From Ignisphaera cupida (GTDB lineage Archaea > Thermoproteota > Thermoprotei_A > Sulfolobales > Ignisphaeraceae), in the NCBI RefSeq assembly GCF_030186535.1, contig NZ_JASNVW010000004.1, forward strand, positions 1-64,000: a stretch of DNA of 64,000 nucleotides. The letters run 5' to 3'. Position numbers and translations under genes: made by a program. Of the stretch, positions 53,587 to 63,582 are shown in pieces. The notes under the pieces are model-generated. The model was not told where the DNA came from and made no database searches. It worked only from the letters and a program-made list of their open reading frames with translations. Within the stretch, counting starts at the first letter, position 1; each line of letters opens with the position of its first letter.

Positions 53587-55356
53587 TTATTCTTTATGGC
53601 TTGGAGGAGGTAAATTCTCTGAAGAAATTACCTCAATTAGATTGAGCTCAGTAAGATAGTGGATTAACTTTCTCAGTGTATCAGTATTTACATTTATGCA
53701 ATATTCATTCCAAATACCTCTTCTTATCTCTTCCAAGCTCAGAGCATTATTCATTAGCAGTAGTGGTATGTATCTAGTTAGTAAGAAGGAGTTGAATTCT
53801 TTTTCTACTATATTTAATAATTCTTTTAACCTATGTTGAGGCATTCTTCTCACAATATATCTTAGGCTTAAAACACCCTTTGGGCCTTTATACCTATACT
53901 TTTCAGCATATATAGTTGTGCTTGCCTCATATTCCATATCACATAACTTAAGTGTTTTGTATCCATGTCTGAAACTCCTGTATTCATTAACTAATAGCTG
54001 TGGATTGATGTGTAAAGCATTTTCGGTTAACACAATGTATGAGAAGACTCCTATGGAAACACCAACTAGCTTAGCCATTTCAGGATCGAATTTGTGAATA
54101 TCATCCAGATTTGTATGGTAAAATATATCTGGCCACTGATTTAGCATTACTGATGGAATTGAGAACTGAAGGTATATATCATGATCGCTACCACCCTCAT
54201 ATGGCAAAATATCAAATCTATATTTAGTAATGTTTGCGACCCCATTAAAGGATGGGTTATTAGTAGAAAGTGCATTAATCAATATTTTTATTAGAAGTGC
54301 TTCATATAATGGATTTGATATGAAACTTGGTGGAAGTACCAGATTTAAAGTTGATTTTGTTATATCCTGTTTTTCACCAATCATGTCCAAATTTATGCCA
54401 AAAACAATATTTGTAGCCTTATCAATTACTTTATTCATAAGATATGGTAAAGAGCCATAGTATTCAGGAAACCACACAAATACAAGCTTTTTCTTCGAAG
54501 AAGGCTTTAGAAATCCTTTAGAAACGAGTCTATCAATTGTTAAGACAAGTTCCAGAAGTGTAGCTGAGCCGCTTACATTATCATTAATTTCATAGCTTGG
54601 ATGACAATAATGAGCAAATAAGTGAACTTCATCATTGCTATCTCTATCATCAAGCGACGCCTCAACTGTAACAATGTTTGCATTCAGTGAATAATTGGCT
54701 TTAACATCTATTCTAACAACAACTTTATCTCCTCTTTCAATAAATCTCAGAATTCTATTAGCAACTTTCCTTGGTATTGAAACAGCTGGTGCAGCATATT
54801 CATCAGCTTCACTGGGTGTGAGAAATAGCGATAAATAGGGAATAGCATTATCATCAACATTTGTTTTATAGAACATAAATCCTATTGCACCAGTTTTTAC
54901 AAGAGTTTTATAAACTATGTATGGATTACCATGACTCAAAACAATCTTATTTCTTAGTTCATCACTTTTCAAAGATTCTATTTCAACACCACTACCCACA
55001 TATATAACCTCTCCTTCGACAGAACCTGGAGGGGAATGAGCAACAGCACAGTTTTTTGAATGTATAGATGATGCTATGGTCATGTGAATAGGCTTTAGAA
55101 TTTCTACTTCACAGCTTTCTAAATTCCAGCCAACAACAGGGTCGTGTAAACCATATGAATCCTTGTAGCTAAATTCATAGGTTTTTACATTAAAAGATTG
55201 TGTATGCTTTAAGATATTGTAAATGTATTTAGCACTGTTTTCAAGATCTTTAGAGCCTTGTATTCTATGAAACTTTGCCAATGTCACTACATATTCAATT
55301 AACTCATTCGCGGAGAAATTTTCATAGAATTGCGAAAATATGTTGCTTATTTTCAT
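53587..55356 (-). CDS. M28-family zinc aminopeptidase-like protein
   Basis: 589 residues. A PA-type insert is followed by an M28 core: HLFAHYCHPSYEINDNVSGSATLLEL (metal His and Asp), VFVWFPEYYGSLPYLM (Glu), GINLDMIGE (Asp) and IFYHTNLDDIH (His), with GGSDHDIYLQFSIPSVML. The C-terminal ~130 residues are an additional domain, perhaps winged-helix. No signal peptide is seen, so it is probably an intracellular peptidase. The first catalytic Glu position is in PE rather than the common EE. Confidence 0.85.
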   Translation of the reverse strand: MKISNIFSQFYENFSANELIEYVVTLAKFHRIQGSKDLENSAKYIYNILKHTQSFNVKTYEFSYKDSYGLHDPVVGWNLESCEVEILKPIHMTIASSIHSKNCAVAHSPPGSVEGEVIYVGSGVEIESLKSDELRNKIVLSHGNPYIVYKTLVKTGAIGFMFYKTNVDDNAIPYLSLFLTPSEADEYAAPAVSIPRKVANRILRFIERGDKVVVRIDVKANYSLNANIVTVEASLDDRDSNDEVHLFAHYCHPSYEINDNVSGSATLLELVLTIDRLVSKGFLKPSSKKKLVFVWFPEYYGSLPYLMNKVIDKATNIVFGINLDMIGEKQDITKSTLNLVLPPSFISNPLYEALLIKILINALSTNNPSFNGVANITKYRFDILPYEGGSDHDIYLQFSIPSVMLNQWPDIFYHTNLDDIHKFDPEMAKLVGVSIGVFSYIVLTENALHINPQLLVNEYRSFRHGYKTLKLCDMEYEASTTIYAEKYRYKGPKGVLSLRYIVRRMPQHRLKELLNIVEKEFNSFLLTRYIPLLLMNNALSLEEIRRGIWNEYCINVNTDTLRKLIHYLTELNLIEVISSENLPPPSHKE

Positions 55357-55492
55357 TAGTGCAACCCCTGCTTCACAGTTTAACTAAGGTTATTTAATTA
55401 TGTGGAGATACATAAATAAAAATTCATTAAATGCCTATTGCAGCTGTTTTGAGTTTCATAAAAGTTTATAAGTGTTGATGCAAATCTTTTTT

Positions 55493-55745
55493 GATGAACC
55501 CTGGATGCGGGTATATCATGAAGACCCAAGAGGGGTGCTAAAACAAGCCAGGATGCGGGGGTTTCCCCACAGCTATGATCCAGAGGCTTCAATGAAGGAG
55601 GAGCTGTGGGCTGGGGTCACCCAAAGCGGGTGAAGCCCAATGATATGGATCCCGATGAAGAGGGATCCTGAGGGCGATGAAGCTAAGGGTGGAGGGCTTA
55701 ACACCAAACAATACAAAGCCCTATGAAACCCGAACCCCTATTGCT
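55493..55745 (+). other. GC-rich structured island; possible tnpB 3'-end relic or non-coding RNA
   Basis: This segment is clearly richer in G+C than its surroundings. Hairpins: CACAGCT/AGCTGTG (55566-55613), GGGCT with TCACCC/GGGTGA and AGCCC (near 55607-55642), GGATCCC/GGGATCC (near 55647-55670). A box A-like GTTTATAAG (55464-55472) lies about 26 bases before its start. It shares GCGATGAAG and a following G-rich stretch with the element at 11465-11845. No continuous frame covers it. An IS200/IS605 relic, an omega-like RNA or another structured RNA are possible. Confidence 0.35.
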
Positions 55746-55778
55746 ATACAACTAATTCAGGTAGTTAAGTGAATAGCG

Positions 55779-56916
55779 ATGGAGATAGCAATTATTGGTG
55801 CAGGAATTGCTGGCTTACTTTCTGCTTATAATCTATTGAGAAAAGGTGTAAATGTCACCATATTTGAAAAAAGAAGGTATTTTCCAAGAAAACATTGTAC
55901 AGGTGTTGTTTCAAAAAATACATTGAATAATATGCCATATGCCAATAGGTTTGTGACAGGTAAATACAATACAGTTGCTTTATATCTTGACTTAGGCAAC
56001 AAACTGCTTCAAATTAGGATATACTTTAATGAGTTTGCTGCTTATAAAATTGAAAGAGTGTATCATGAGCTATTGTTACTTGAACGCTTAAAGGAGTTAG
56101 GTGCTTCAATACAATCACTTCACAACGTCTTAGAGATTAACGAGTGTTGTGAAAAAGTTAAGCTAAGTGTTTTTCAACATAACTCTAACAAAGTTTTGAA
56201 GCTCTTTTTTTGATAGAGCTGTAGTTGCTGAAGGCTATCCAAGCAATCTCTCGTTGAAAATTGGGTGTAAATCTACTTCATTACCTTTAAATGCATTGCA
56301 AAGAGAATTTATTATAAAGGGATCTTACGACAAAAACTCCTTATATGTATATATAAATCCAAAGTATTTTGGCTTTGGTTTTGCATGGCTTGTTCCATAT
56401 GGTGATGAGAATGCTGTTATAGGTTATGCTAGTGAAAAGATTACTCCCAAATACTTGTTTTCTCATGTAATAAATAAGTTTAGTAGAATTATGGACATAA
56501 AAATAGAACGTACTTTGAGTAATTTTTATGGAGGTAATGTGCTAATTGGGTATCCAATTAAATTTACTAGTAGTAAAAGGAAATGTATATGTATTGGCGA
56601 TGCTGTAGCTATGGTGAAAAGCATTAGTGGTGGCGGTCTCTATGCAATAACTCATTTTGCAAATTCTTTATACAATATTATGATTGAATATGGTAAAACC
56701 AATGAAAAATCTCTGCATAAATTATCTAATGAGCTTATGAAACAATATTACTTAAAAAGGATTATATGGCAAGCAATTTCCAGCTCTGTGCTTAAGAAAA
56801 TCCTAAGTTGTGTAACATTGGAAAAGAACATCATAGAAATTAGGGCTAGAGACATAGAACAATTTGACAAACATGAAAAAATTCTGTTATCAAAACCCAA
56901 ATTTGCTAAAGTCTAG
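55779..56916 (+). pseudogene. Geranylgeranyl reductase-family flavoprotein, interrupted by a frameshift
   Basis: FAD-dependent enzyme of the archaeal lipid-saturating family, read as two frames. The first (to 56213) has IAIIGAGIAGLLSAYNL and KHCTGVVS. The second, joined at a run of seven T (56205-56211), continues FDRAVVAEGYPSNLSLKIG, FGFGFAWLVPYGDENAVIGYAS and CIGDAVAMVKSISGGGLYA. One T fewer would restore a single frame of about 378 residues. The downstream frame is intact and protein-like, so this may be a fresh mutation, a sequencing error in a homopolymer or programmed slippage. Membrane lipid saturation is the expected pathway. Confidence 0.85.
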
Positions 56917-56954
56917 ATTACCTTACTCAACTAATAAAGCATATTCAGAATGTT

Positions 56955-57455
56955 TCAATGCTGTCTATTCCTCAAACAATTTGTAATCTTATCAATTGTT
57001 TCCATAACTATGGGGCTTAACTCCATTTTAACACCTAAGTCATATGCAACAATACCAAAAATTTTGATATCACTCAAGGAAATAATGTTTTGAAGAATCT
57101 TCATAGAAAGTGATAATGGAATAGAATGTGTTGTTGCAAAAACAATATCTTCATTAATATCCTCAAAATTTAGATGAACTATGGAGCCTGGCTCAATACT
57201 TTCAGAAATTACAGCATCGCAAATTGCAATTTTATCGAATTTTTCTCTTGATATTTCAGATATACAATTTTCCAAACCAAATTCACAGTTGATAACATTT
57301 TCATAAATGTTGTAATCTCTTAACTTATTGCAGAACTCTAGACAAGCTCCATCATCACCTCTTAGCAATGTTCCTATGCAAACAATTAGGTATTTGGATA
57401 GCATTAGGTTTTGTATAAAGTTGCAAGCGTCTTCAATATTAAGCTTCTTTACCAT
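56955..57455 (-). CDS. Hydrogenase maturation endopeptidase (HycI/HybD-like)
   Basis: Cleaves the C-terminal tail of the NiFe hydrogenase large subunit after nickel insertion. 166 residues. VCIGTLLRGDDGACLEF is the family start with the nickel-sensing Asp, ICDAVI holds a second acidic ligand and FATTHSIPLS the His. It overlaps the upstream ATPase gene by 17 bases. No hydrogenase structural gene occurs in the window. Confidence 0.88.
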   Translation of the reverse strand: MVKKLNIEDACNFIQNLMLSKYLIVCIGTLLRGDDGACLEFCNKLRDYNIYENVINCEFGLENCISEISREKFDKIAICDAVISESIEPGSIVHLNFEDINEDIVFATTHSIPLSLSMKILQNIISLSDIKIFGIVAYDLGVKMELSPIVMETIDKITNCLRNRQH

Positions 57456-58236
57456 TTTTACTTAACCTCGATACTATTTTTTGCAACATTTTTCTAAGTA
57501 TAGGCTCGGCAATACCTCCAATTTTTTCTAATTGAGATCCAAAGAAGTTTTCTACATTATCTATATACGGTATACATCCAAGGCATTCTAGTTCGAGTTC
57601 TGTTGATGTTTTACATATCTTTTCAAAATCATGTTCATTCCTACACATATTTCCTAATATCCCTATTAGCGGAAGTTTTTCAAGAAGTAATGTCTTAGCA
57701 TATTTTTCAACAGATCTAAGCGACATGATATGAGGTGTTGAAATAATTGTTATCAAGGTTTTAGATAAGTTAAAAAGACGGAAAAATTCAAGATGAGAAT
57801 CTGAGAATCCTGGTGGCATATCAATAATAAGCACATTGCCACTCCACCTAGTTACTGAAAGAATCTCTTTAATAACATTTTCAACATCCCTACCTCTAAG
57901 TGGTGTTGAATAATCTTGAGTGAAATATGCTAGTGTCATAAGCTCTATCTTTTCATTAACTTTCAAAGGTTTGATGCCCTTGTCTTCTTCAATTCTAACA
58001 TTTTTTAAATCTAATCCAAATACTATATGAAGTGTTGGATTAGCTAAATCCATGTCTAGAATGGAAACATTTACATCATATTTATTTGATAGCAAAAAAG
58101 CTGTTACTGCAGCTAGAAATGTTTTTCCAACACCTCCCTTGGGGCTCATCAAGGCTACAAAAACCTTGAAATCTTCCATTCTTTTCTTTATTGAAGCTAT
58201 TCTAGGATCAATAATGCTCATTTTATTTACAACCAT
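57439..58236 (-). CDS. Mrp/MinD-type ATPase, probably the archaeal HypB substitute
   Basis: P-loop ATPase of 265 residues with deviant Walker A MSPKGGVGKTFLA and DMDLANPTLH, VLIIDMPPGFSDSH. Not a GTPase-type HypB. In Thermococcus an Mrp/MinD-family ATPase acts with HypA in nickel delivery, and here the neighbours are HypA and a hydrogenase endopeptidase, so the same role is likely. ATG 58221 is an alternative start. Confidence 0.8.
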   Translation of the reverse strand: MVVNKMSIIDPRIASIKKRMEDFKVFVALMSPKGGVGKTFLAAVTAFLLSNKYDVNVSILDMDLANPTLHIVFGLDLKNVRIEEDKGIKPLKVNEKIELMTLAYFTQDYSTPLRGRDVENVIKEILSVTRWSGNVLIIDMPPGFSDSHLEFFRLFNLSKTLITIISTPHIMSLRSVEKYAKTLLLEKLPLIGILGNMCRNEHDFEKICKTSTELELECLGCIPYIDNVENFFGSQLEKIGGIAEPILRKMLQKIVSRLSKNGKEA

Positions 58237-58479
58237 GATGCTTACATTTTTATGGCTGGGATGAAGGTTTATAAGTTTTTGATTTTTGATTTCTCAATAA
58301 CTTATCATGTATAAAATTTCTGGTACTGTCATTGAATTAAGGATTAATTTTAAGTTTATTGTTCTAAATATTTTAAAAGCCTGGAAATGTCTACTTCAGT
58401 TGTTTAATAGATGAAAATAGATCTAGGTGTATGCTGAAAATTAATGATCAATTTAAAACATTTTTGAGTTAGAGAAGAA

Positions 58480-58878
58480 TTAAAGTCTTAGATACACCCC
58501 TCTACCCTGAATGATTTCAAAATCGTGAGAACCACACTTAGGACATTGTATATAACTATGTGCAACCTCAGGTATGAAATGTATTGATTCCTTTGCAAAA
58601 CTGTCAATATTAACCTCATCTAAGCTCCATACATAGTTGCATCTATTACATTTGAACATTGCTTTTTCTTCAACAATTTTAAGATTCTTTATTACAACAT
58701 TGTTTTCTTTTTCAGCAAGAGTCTTCAATTCATTGAGTGCAAATTCAAATATGTCTTTATCTATTTCTTGTAGTTCTCCAATTACAATTTCTACAGTTTC
58801 AACAATATTTTTATTCTCGCTTTTAGCTTTTTCCAAAACTGTTAATATAACAGATTCTGCTAAAGCCCATTCATGCAT
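58480..58878 (-). CDS. hypA: Hydrogenase nickel-incorporation protein HypA
   Basis: Nickel-binding metallochaperone of 132 residues. It starts MHEWALAESV, with the nickel-binding His at position 2, and has the zinc motif CNRCNYVW ... CPKCGSHDF. The insert between the two zinc-binding CxxC pairs is longer than in the bacterial protein, as in Thermococcales. About 240 bases separate it from the ATPase gene downstream. Confidence 0.95.
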   Translation of the reverse strand: MHEWALAESVILTVLEKAKSENKNIVETVEIVIGELQEIDKDIFEFALNELKTLAEKENNVVIKNLKIVEEKAMFKCNRCNYVWSLDEVNIDSFAKESIHFIPEVAHSYIQCPKCGSHDFEIIQGRGVYLRL

Positions 58879-58889
58879 AGCACTATTAC

Positions 58890-59555
58890 CTAATCTATGC
58901 TGATTAATGATTCTTCGAAATAAGTTAAAAGGCTATATAAATCTTTGATAAAGTCAAAAAGAAGATTATCTCTATAAAGCATTTCTATATGCATTTTTGC
59001 CTCAACTGTTACACCTACTTCTACTCTACTATTTGTAATAATAGATAATGTTACTTGGTATTTCCTTAAGTTTTTACCTATGTAGAATCCTTTAACAATA
59101 GTTACATTGAAATCGTTTATGAGTCTTCTATCTATAACCTCAATAACTATGCCCATATTTTTAAAAAGCTGTAGTATGTGATTAATTGTTTTTGAACTTG
59201 GTGTTAAGATTATTCTTAACAGAATTATTGGCTCATCCATAATATTTGCTAAGGAGGAAACAGTTTTATTTATAGGCATTAAAAACTTTTTCAAATTCTC
59301 TATAATGTTATAAACATCTTGCTTAACACTAATAAATGTGGATAATGTTCCTTCACCAGTTGGTGACATGTATACCCTTATTTCAAAATCCTTTCCCACA
59401 ATAACAATTCGAGCACAGCTTGGCCTTTCTATGGCAATGGAAACAGCACTGTCTTTAAATGATGAGTAAAACTTGTAGCAAAGCTCATCAATACTATTCA
59501 AATCTATTGAAAATCTCTCTATAAAACCAATTAAAACATTATTATAACTTATCAT
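58890..59555 (-). CDS. Hypothetical protein
   Basis: Not recognised. ATG 59555 (MISYNNVLIGFIERF) gives 221 residues; a longer frame to 59612 overlaps the kinase gene more deeply. The sequence is soluble and alpha/beta in character, with no obvious catalytic motif or cysteine cluster. It sits between the dephospho-CoA kinase gene (overlap of 14 bases) and hypA. Confidence 0.6.
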   Translation of the reverse strand: MISYNNVLIGFIERFSIDLNSIDELCYKFYSSFKDSAVSIAIERPSCARIVIVGKDFEIRVYMSPTGEGTLSTFISVKQDVYNIIENLKKFLMPINKTVSSLANIMDEPIILLRIILTPSSKTINHILQLFKNMGIVIEVIDRRLINDFNVTIVKGFYIGKNLRKYQVTLSIITNSRVEVGVTVEAKMHIEMLYRDNLLFDFIKDLYSLLTYFEESLISID

Positions 59556-60120
59556 AAAAATTGTCCTCTTTATGCAAAAAATTATTGATTTTTTGTAGCT
59601 GGAATTTAGCAAACAGATTTATAGCCTCAATACTCGAGTATAGCACATCAGCTATGGCAACACCCTCATGTGGTAAGCCATAGATTACATATCCTCTTAG
59701 AAGAATTGATTGAAGAACCAAACCAAGTAAATCTTCTTCACCATCAACAACAACAAGGCTTTTGGGAATACTTAAAGCCTTTCTTATAACATCTATGCAT
59801 TCACTAGATATTGCTCCTCTGGGATTGCAACACCTAGCTACGTTTTCAAAATATTTTGATATCGTATGATGCGCTTCATAAGGTTTTCTCATAATATTTC
59901 CATCTACAATACACATTCTAGGTATGCCAATATAAAGCAAAAATGTTTCGCATGTGTAATCCCCTACAACATAAACTTCATGTAGCTTGTCATAGAATAT
60001 CGATCTGAGTACCATGGCCACGTATTCTCTCGGTCCTTTAATTACAACAAGGTTTTTGTTATATGTATGTGGTGCTGATAATCTTTTTCTAAGGTCATCA
60101 GGCATTCTGTATATAATCAT
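59542..60120 (-). CDS. GTP-dependent dephospho-CoA kinase (DUF359)
   Basis: Last step of archaeal coenzyme A synthesis, phosphorylating dephospho-CoA with GTP. 192 residues. Conserved blocks are VYVVGDYTCETFLLYIGIPRMCIVDG, CCNPRGAISSECIDVI and VVDGEEDLLGLV with YGLPHEGVAIADV. It lies 20 bases downstream of ileS. Confidence 0.88.
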   Translation of the reverse strand: MIIYRMPDDLRKRLSAPHTYNKNLVVIKGPREYVAMVLRSIFYDKLHEVYVVGDYTCETFLLYIGIPRMCIVDGNIMRKPYEAHHTISKYFENVARCCNPRGAISSECIDVIRKALSIPKSLVVVDGEEDLLGLVLQSILLRGYVIYGLPHEGVAIADVLYSSIEAINLFAKFQLQKINNFLHKEDNFYDKL

Positions 60121-60140
60121 TGCTTACAATGTCACCACTC

Positions 60141-63089
60141 TTAGATATTAACCTGAACATAAATATCGTTGTCTTCTATATTCCAGTGAATAAATTGTTC
60201 AGGTTTTGTAGAGGTTACTACTATTTTCTGAGCTCTTATTTCATTAGCGATATAGTTACGATGCTTTTCCAAAGCTTTAAGCATTAATTGTGATGGTGAG
60301 TATACAATAATTTCTTGTAAAACATGGTCCACAGGTAGATTCAGCTCCTTTCTATACATTTGCACTCTTCTAATAAAGTCTCTGGCCAAGCCCTCCAAAA
60401 CAGCCTCCTCATCCATTGTAACATCTATGAACACCTCATATGGTTTATCACAAACTTTAACAATGTTTTCACTTAGATGAATACTTTGATTTTCAATTTC
60501 AACACTTTTCACATTTGCATATATTTGAACAACATGCTTTGCCATACTAACTAACTTAGCCTCATCATCATTACTAACTCTTATCCACATCTTTTTCAAG
60601 GGCCATCTTCTCTTAATGTTGTATTTAGCACGCAAAGCCAAAATTTCATCAGCTACTTTAAACAAGTTGTTAACAATGCTCCACTGATTCTTATCCACAT
60701 CAATTTCTATTCGAGACCACCTCTCAAGGTGAACACTGTCCTTAGAGAGCTCATATCCATATTTTCTTGTAAATGCTTGGTATAGATACTCTGAAATAAA
60801 TGGTGCAAAAGGTGCTAGAACCTTGTATAGCGCTGTTAAAACCAGAAACAGCGTTGCATATGCAGCTCTTTTCTCCTTTGCCTCTTTCTCAATCCATACC
60901 CTAGGCCTTATAACAGTTATGTAGCGATGACTAAGAGACTCTGTTATAAAGTTTAGAATTGCTCTTGCAGCTATGTGCAAATCGTTTTCCTCAATAGCCT
61001 TCTCTACAAGGTTTATTAAATTATTTACCTCATGTAAAATCCAGTGATCCTCTGGCAGTAAATACTTTATGTCATTGTGTAGGTTATTAGCATTCCATTT
61101 ATCCAAGGACATATATGTATCAGCAAAATTGGTTGCATTCCATAAAATATTCAATACTGATTTGATGTCATCAGTTTCGTCAGGATCAAAGTTTATGTTA
61201 TCCCAAGGAGCAGCTTTAGATGTTACATACAATCTTAGTATGTCAGCACCTTTCTTTTCCATGAAGTCAAGAGCCCATATAACATTGCCTCTACTCTTAC
61301 TCATTTTCTTACCATATTTGTCTAAAACATGGCCTTGGCACAAAACCTTTTTATATGGTGATCTGCTGTAAAGCGAAGTTGATGTGAATATAAGTGTGTA
61401 AAACCAGCCTCTTGTTTGATCAATTGCTTCTGTGATCCAATCATATGGAAACAGATTATTAAACATTTCAAGCTTGTTTATTTGAGCAAGAGATGCTGTA
61501 TGAGCCATTCCACTATCCATCCAAACATCAACAACAAATGGCTCTCTAAACATTTCAGATCCACATCTTGGACATTTTATAGTGATTTTGTCTATCCAAG
61601 GCCTATGAACATCCTCAAGTTTTCTATTACTCAGCCTCTCCAGTTCCTCAATACTGCCCACAGCTATTCTATGTCCACATTTTAGACATGTCCATATAGG
61701 TAATGGTGTTCCCCAGTACCTCTCTCTAGATATGCACCAATCTCTTGCATTAACAATCCAGTCTTCAAATCTTTTCCCAGCCCATTCAGGATGCCATTCA
61801 ACTCTGCGATTTTCTTCTATCATAGTATTCTTTATAGGATCTATTCTCAAAAACCACTGCCTATCAGCATAATACATTAATGGTGTTTCACATCTCCAGC
61901 AATGGGGATACTCATGCTCTACTTCACTAATATGTACTACAAGATCCTTCCTCTTTAAATCCTCAACAACCTTTTTACTAGCATCCTTAAACCACATGCC
62001 TTTGTATGCTCCAGCTTCATCAGTGAAAACACCATTCTTTTGAATTGGCTTAAAGACTATAAGACCATATTTCTTGCCAAGCTCATAATCCTCTGGACCA
62101 TGTGCAGGTGCTATGTGAACAATTCCCGTTCCTTCCTCCATACTAACCCATTCAGCAACTAGAATTCTATGATTAGAAGGCTCATGTAATTTATGAGCAG
62201 GCACCTCATCTAATAGTGGATGAATGTATTTCTTGTTGAATAGTGATGAACCAGGAAATGCATCAACAACTTCAAAATTGTTCAATCCAATTTCGCTAAC
62301 AAGTGGTTTTAGCCTTTTTTCAGCAATAATCCAATATTCGTTATTAACTTTAATTTTGACATATTTCTCATTTGGATGCACAGCCAAAGCTTCATTGGCT
62401 ATGATAGTCCATGGTGTAGTAGTCCAGGCAACAACATATGTTTCTTCATCAGCAAGCTTAATCTTGAAATAGAGACTAGGGTCTTTAACAAGTTTATAGC
62501 CTAACGCAACCTCATGAGAACTCAAAGCTGTTTCACATCTTGGGCACACTGGTATAACTCTATAATCCTCGTATAAAAGGCCCTTATCCCACATCTTTTT
62601 TAGAAACATCCACACAGCTTCAATATATTTTGGATGTCTTGTTTCATAAGCATTGTCATAGTCAAGCCATAGACCCAGTCTTTCACTAGCTTTGCGCCAG
62701 TGACTGATGTAGTAATCAACAAGCTTTTGACATTCATAAATAAACTTGTCAACACCATATAACTCTATATCCTTTTTCGATTTAATTTTTAGATTTTTCT
62801 CAACCTCAAGCTCTACTGGTAAGCCCTGAGTATCCCACCCCGCCTGATCCCATACACAAACACCCTTCATTCTATTGTATCTAAGCACAATATCTTTAAA
62901 TGTCCTTCCTCTTGCATGCCCTACATGCATAAAGCCATTAGCTGTTGGCGGGCCTTCTAAGAATCTAAACAATGCTGATTCTTGTGAACATGTATCCTTC
63001 TTTACTTTATCATATATTCCATTTGCTTTCCAGAATTCTAAAACCCATTGCTCAACTTTTACTGGATCATATCTACCCTTAACAGACAT
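60141..63089 (-). CDS. ileS: Isoleucyl-tRNA synthetase
   Basis: Class I synthetase of 982 residues from ATG 63089 (an in-frame start at 63116 gives 991). The HIGH-type motif reads HVGHARG, KMSKS is in KYGKKMSKSRGNV, and the editing domain is present with TTPWTIIANEALAVHP. Zinc-binding CPRCETALSSHEVALGYK and WTCLKCGHRI are visible. A strong GGAGGTGA lies 17 bases before ATG 63089, farther than usual, so the start is uncertain. Confidence 0.96.
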   Translation of the reverse strand: MSVKGRYDPVKVEQWVLEFWKANGIYDKVKKDTCSQESALFRFLEGPPTANGFMHVGHARGRTFKDIVLRYNRMKGVCVWDQAGWDTQGLPVELEVEKNLKIKSKKDIELYGVDKFIYECQKLVDYYISHWRKASERLGLWLDYDNAYETRHPKYIEAVWMFLKKMWDKGLLYEDYRVIPVCPRCETALSSHEVALGYKLVKDPSLYFKIKLADEETYVVAWTTTPWTIIANEALAVHPNEKYVKIKVNNEYWIIAEKRLKPLVSEIGLNNFEVVDAFPGSSLFNKKYIHPLLDEVPAHKLHEPSNHRILVAEWVSMEEGTGIVHIAPAHGPEDYELGKKYGLIVFKPIQKNGVFTDEAGAYKGMWFKDASKKVVEDLKRKDLVVHISEVEHEYPHCWRCETPLMYYADRQWFLRIDPIKNTMIEENRRVEWHPEWAGKRFEDWIVNARDWCISRERYWGTPLPIWTCLKCGHRIAVGSIEELERLSNRKLEDVHRPWIDKITIKCPRCGSEMFREPFVVDVWMDSGMAHTASLAQINKLEMFNNLFPYDWITEAIDQTRGWFYTLIFTSTSLYSRSPYKKVLCQGHVLDKYGKKMSKSRGNVIWALDFMEKKGADILRLYVTSKAAPWDNINFDPDETDDIKSVLNILWNATNFADTYMSLDKWNANNLHNDIKYLLPEDHWILHEVNNLINLVEKAIEENDLHIAARAILNFITESLSHRYITVIRPRVWIEKEAKEKRAAYATLFLVLTALYKVLAPFAPFISEYLYQAFTRKYGYELSKDSVHLERWSRIEIDVDKNQWSIVNNLFKVADEILALRAKYNIKRRWPLKKMWIRVSNDDEAKLVSMAKHVVQIYANVKSVEIENQSIHLSENIVKVCDKPYEVFIDVTMDEEAVLEGLARDFIRRVQMYRKELNLPVDHVLQEIIVYSPSQLMLKALEKHRNYIANEIRAQKIVVTSTKPEQFIHWNIEDNDIYVQVNI

Positions 63090-63183
63090 TGTACTAGATA
63101 ATGCTATCACCTCCAATCCTTCTCATTTGTTACCTCATTTGAATAAAGTTGAATAATTCTGTTTTTAAGTATTGCATTGAATA

Positions 63184-63534
63184 CTAGCAAATTTTTGAAC
63201 CAGGTTTAGCAACACCCTCAACTGTTATTAGCAGTGGTTTTTCGCCATTACATGTCGCTAAAAGCATTCCCTGGCTTTCGTAATTCATAATCTTTTTTGG
63301 TTTTAGATTAGTTACAATAACTACTTGTTTTCCAACAAGATCTTCTGGCCTATACCACTCAGCAAGACCAGCAACTATTTGACGCACCTCAGAACCTATA
63401 TCGACAAGCAATCTCAATAACTTCTTCGAACCAGGGATTTTTTCTGCATACTTAACAATACCAATTCGAAGGTCTATTTTCTTAAAATATTCTATATCAA
63501 TGATTTCTTGTGATTGAGATGTGTCATTGTCCAT
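63184..63534 (-). CDS. tRNA-binding OB-fold protein (MetRS beta / EMAP-II-like)
   Basis: Stand-alone tRNA-binding domain, 116 residues from ATG 63534 (GGTG seven bases upstream). FKKIDLRIGIVKYAEKIPGSKKLLRLLVDIGS and VTNLKPKKIMNYESQGMLLA are characteristic of the MetRS C-terminal / CsaA fold. It probably acts as a free beta subunit of methionyl-tRNA synthetase, in keeping with archaeal practice, but MetRS itself is not in the window. Confidence 0.9.
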   Translation of the reverse strand: MDNDTSQSQEIIDIEYFKKIDLRIGIVKYAEKIPGSKKLLRLLVDIGSEVRQIVAGLAEWYRPEDLVGKQVVIVTNLKPKKIMNYESQGMLLATCNGEKPLLITVEGVAKPGSKIC

Positions 63535-63582
63535 GTGTTTGCACCAGTACATATTTTCCTTTGTCACTTAAAAAAATGTTAA

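Noticed and set aside
55398-55592. 64-residue frame on the minus strand
   Set aside because: It crosses the structured island and its A/T-rich flank, with no ribosome binding site or recognisable sequence.
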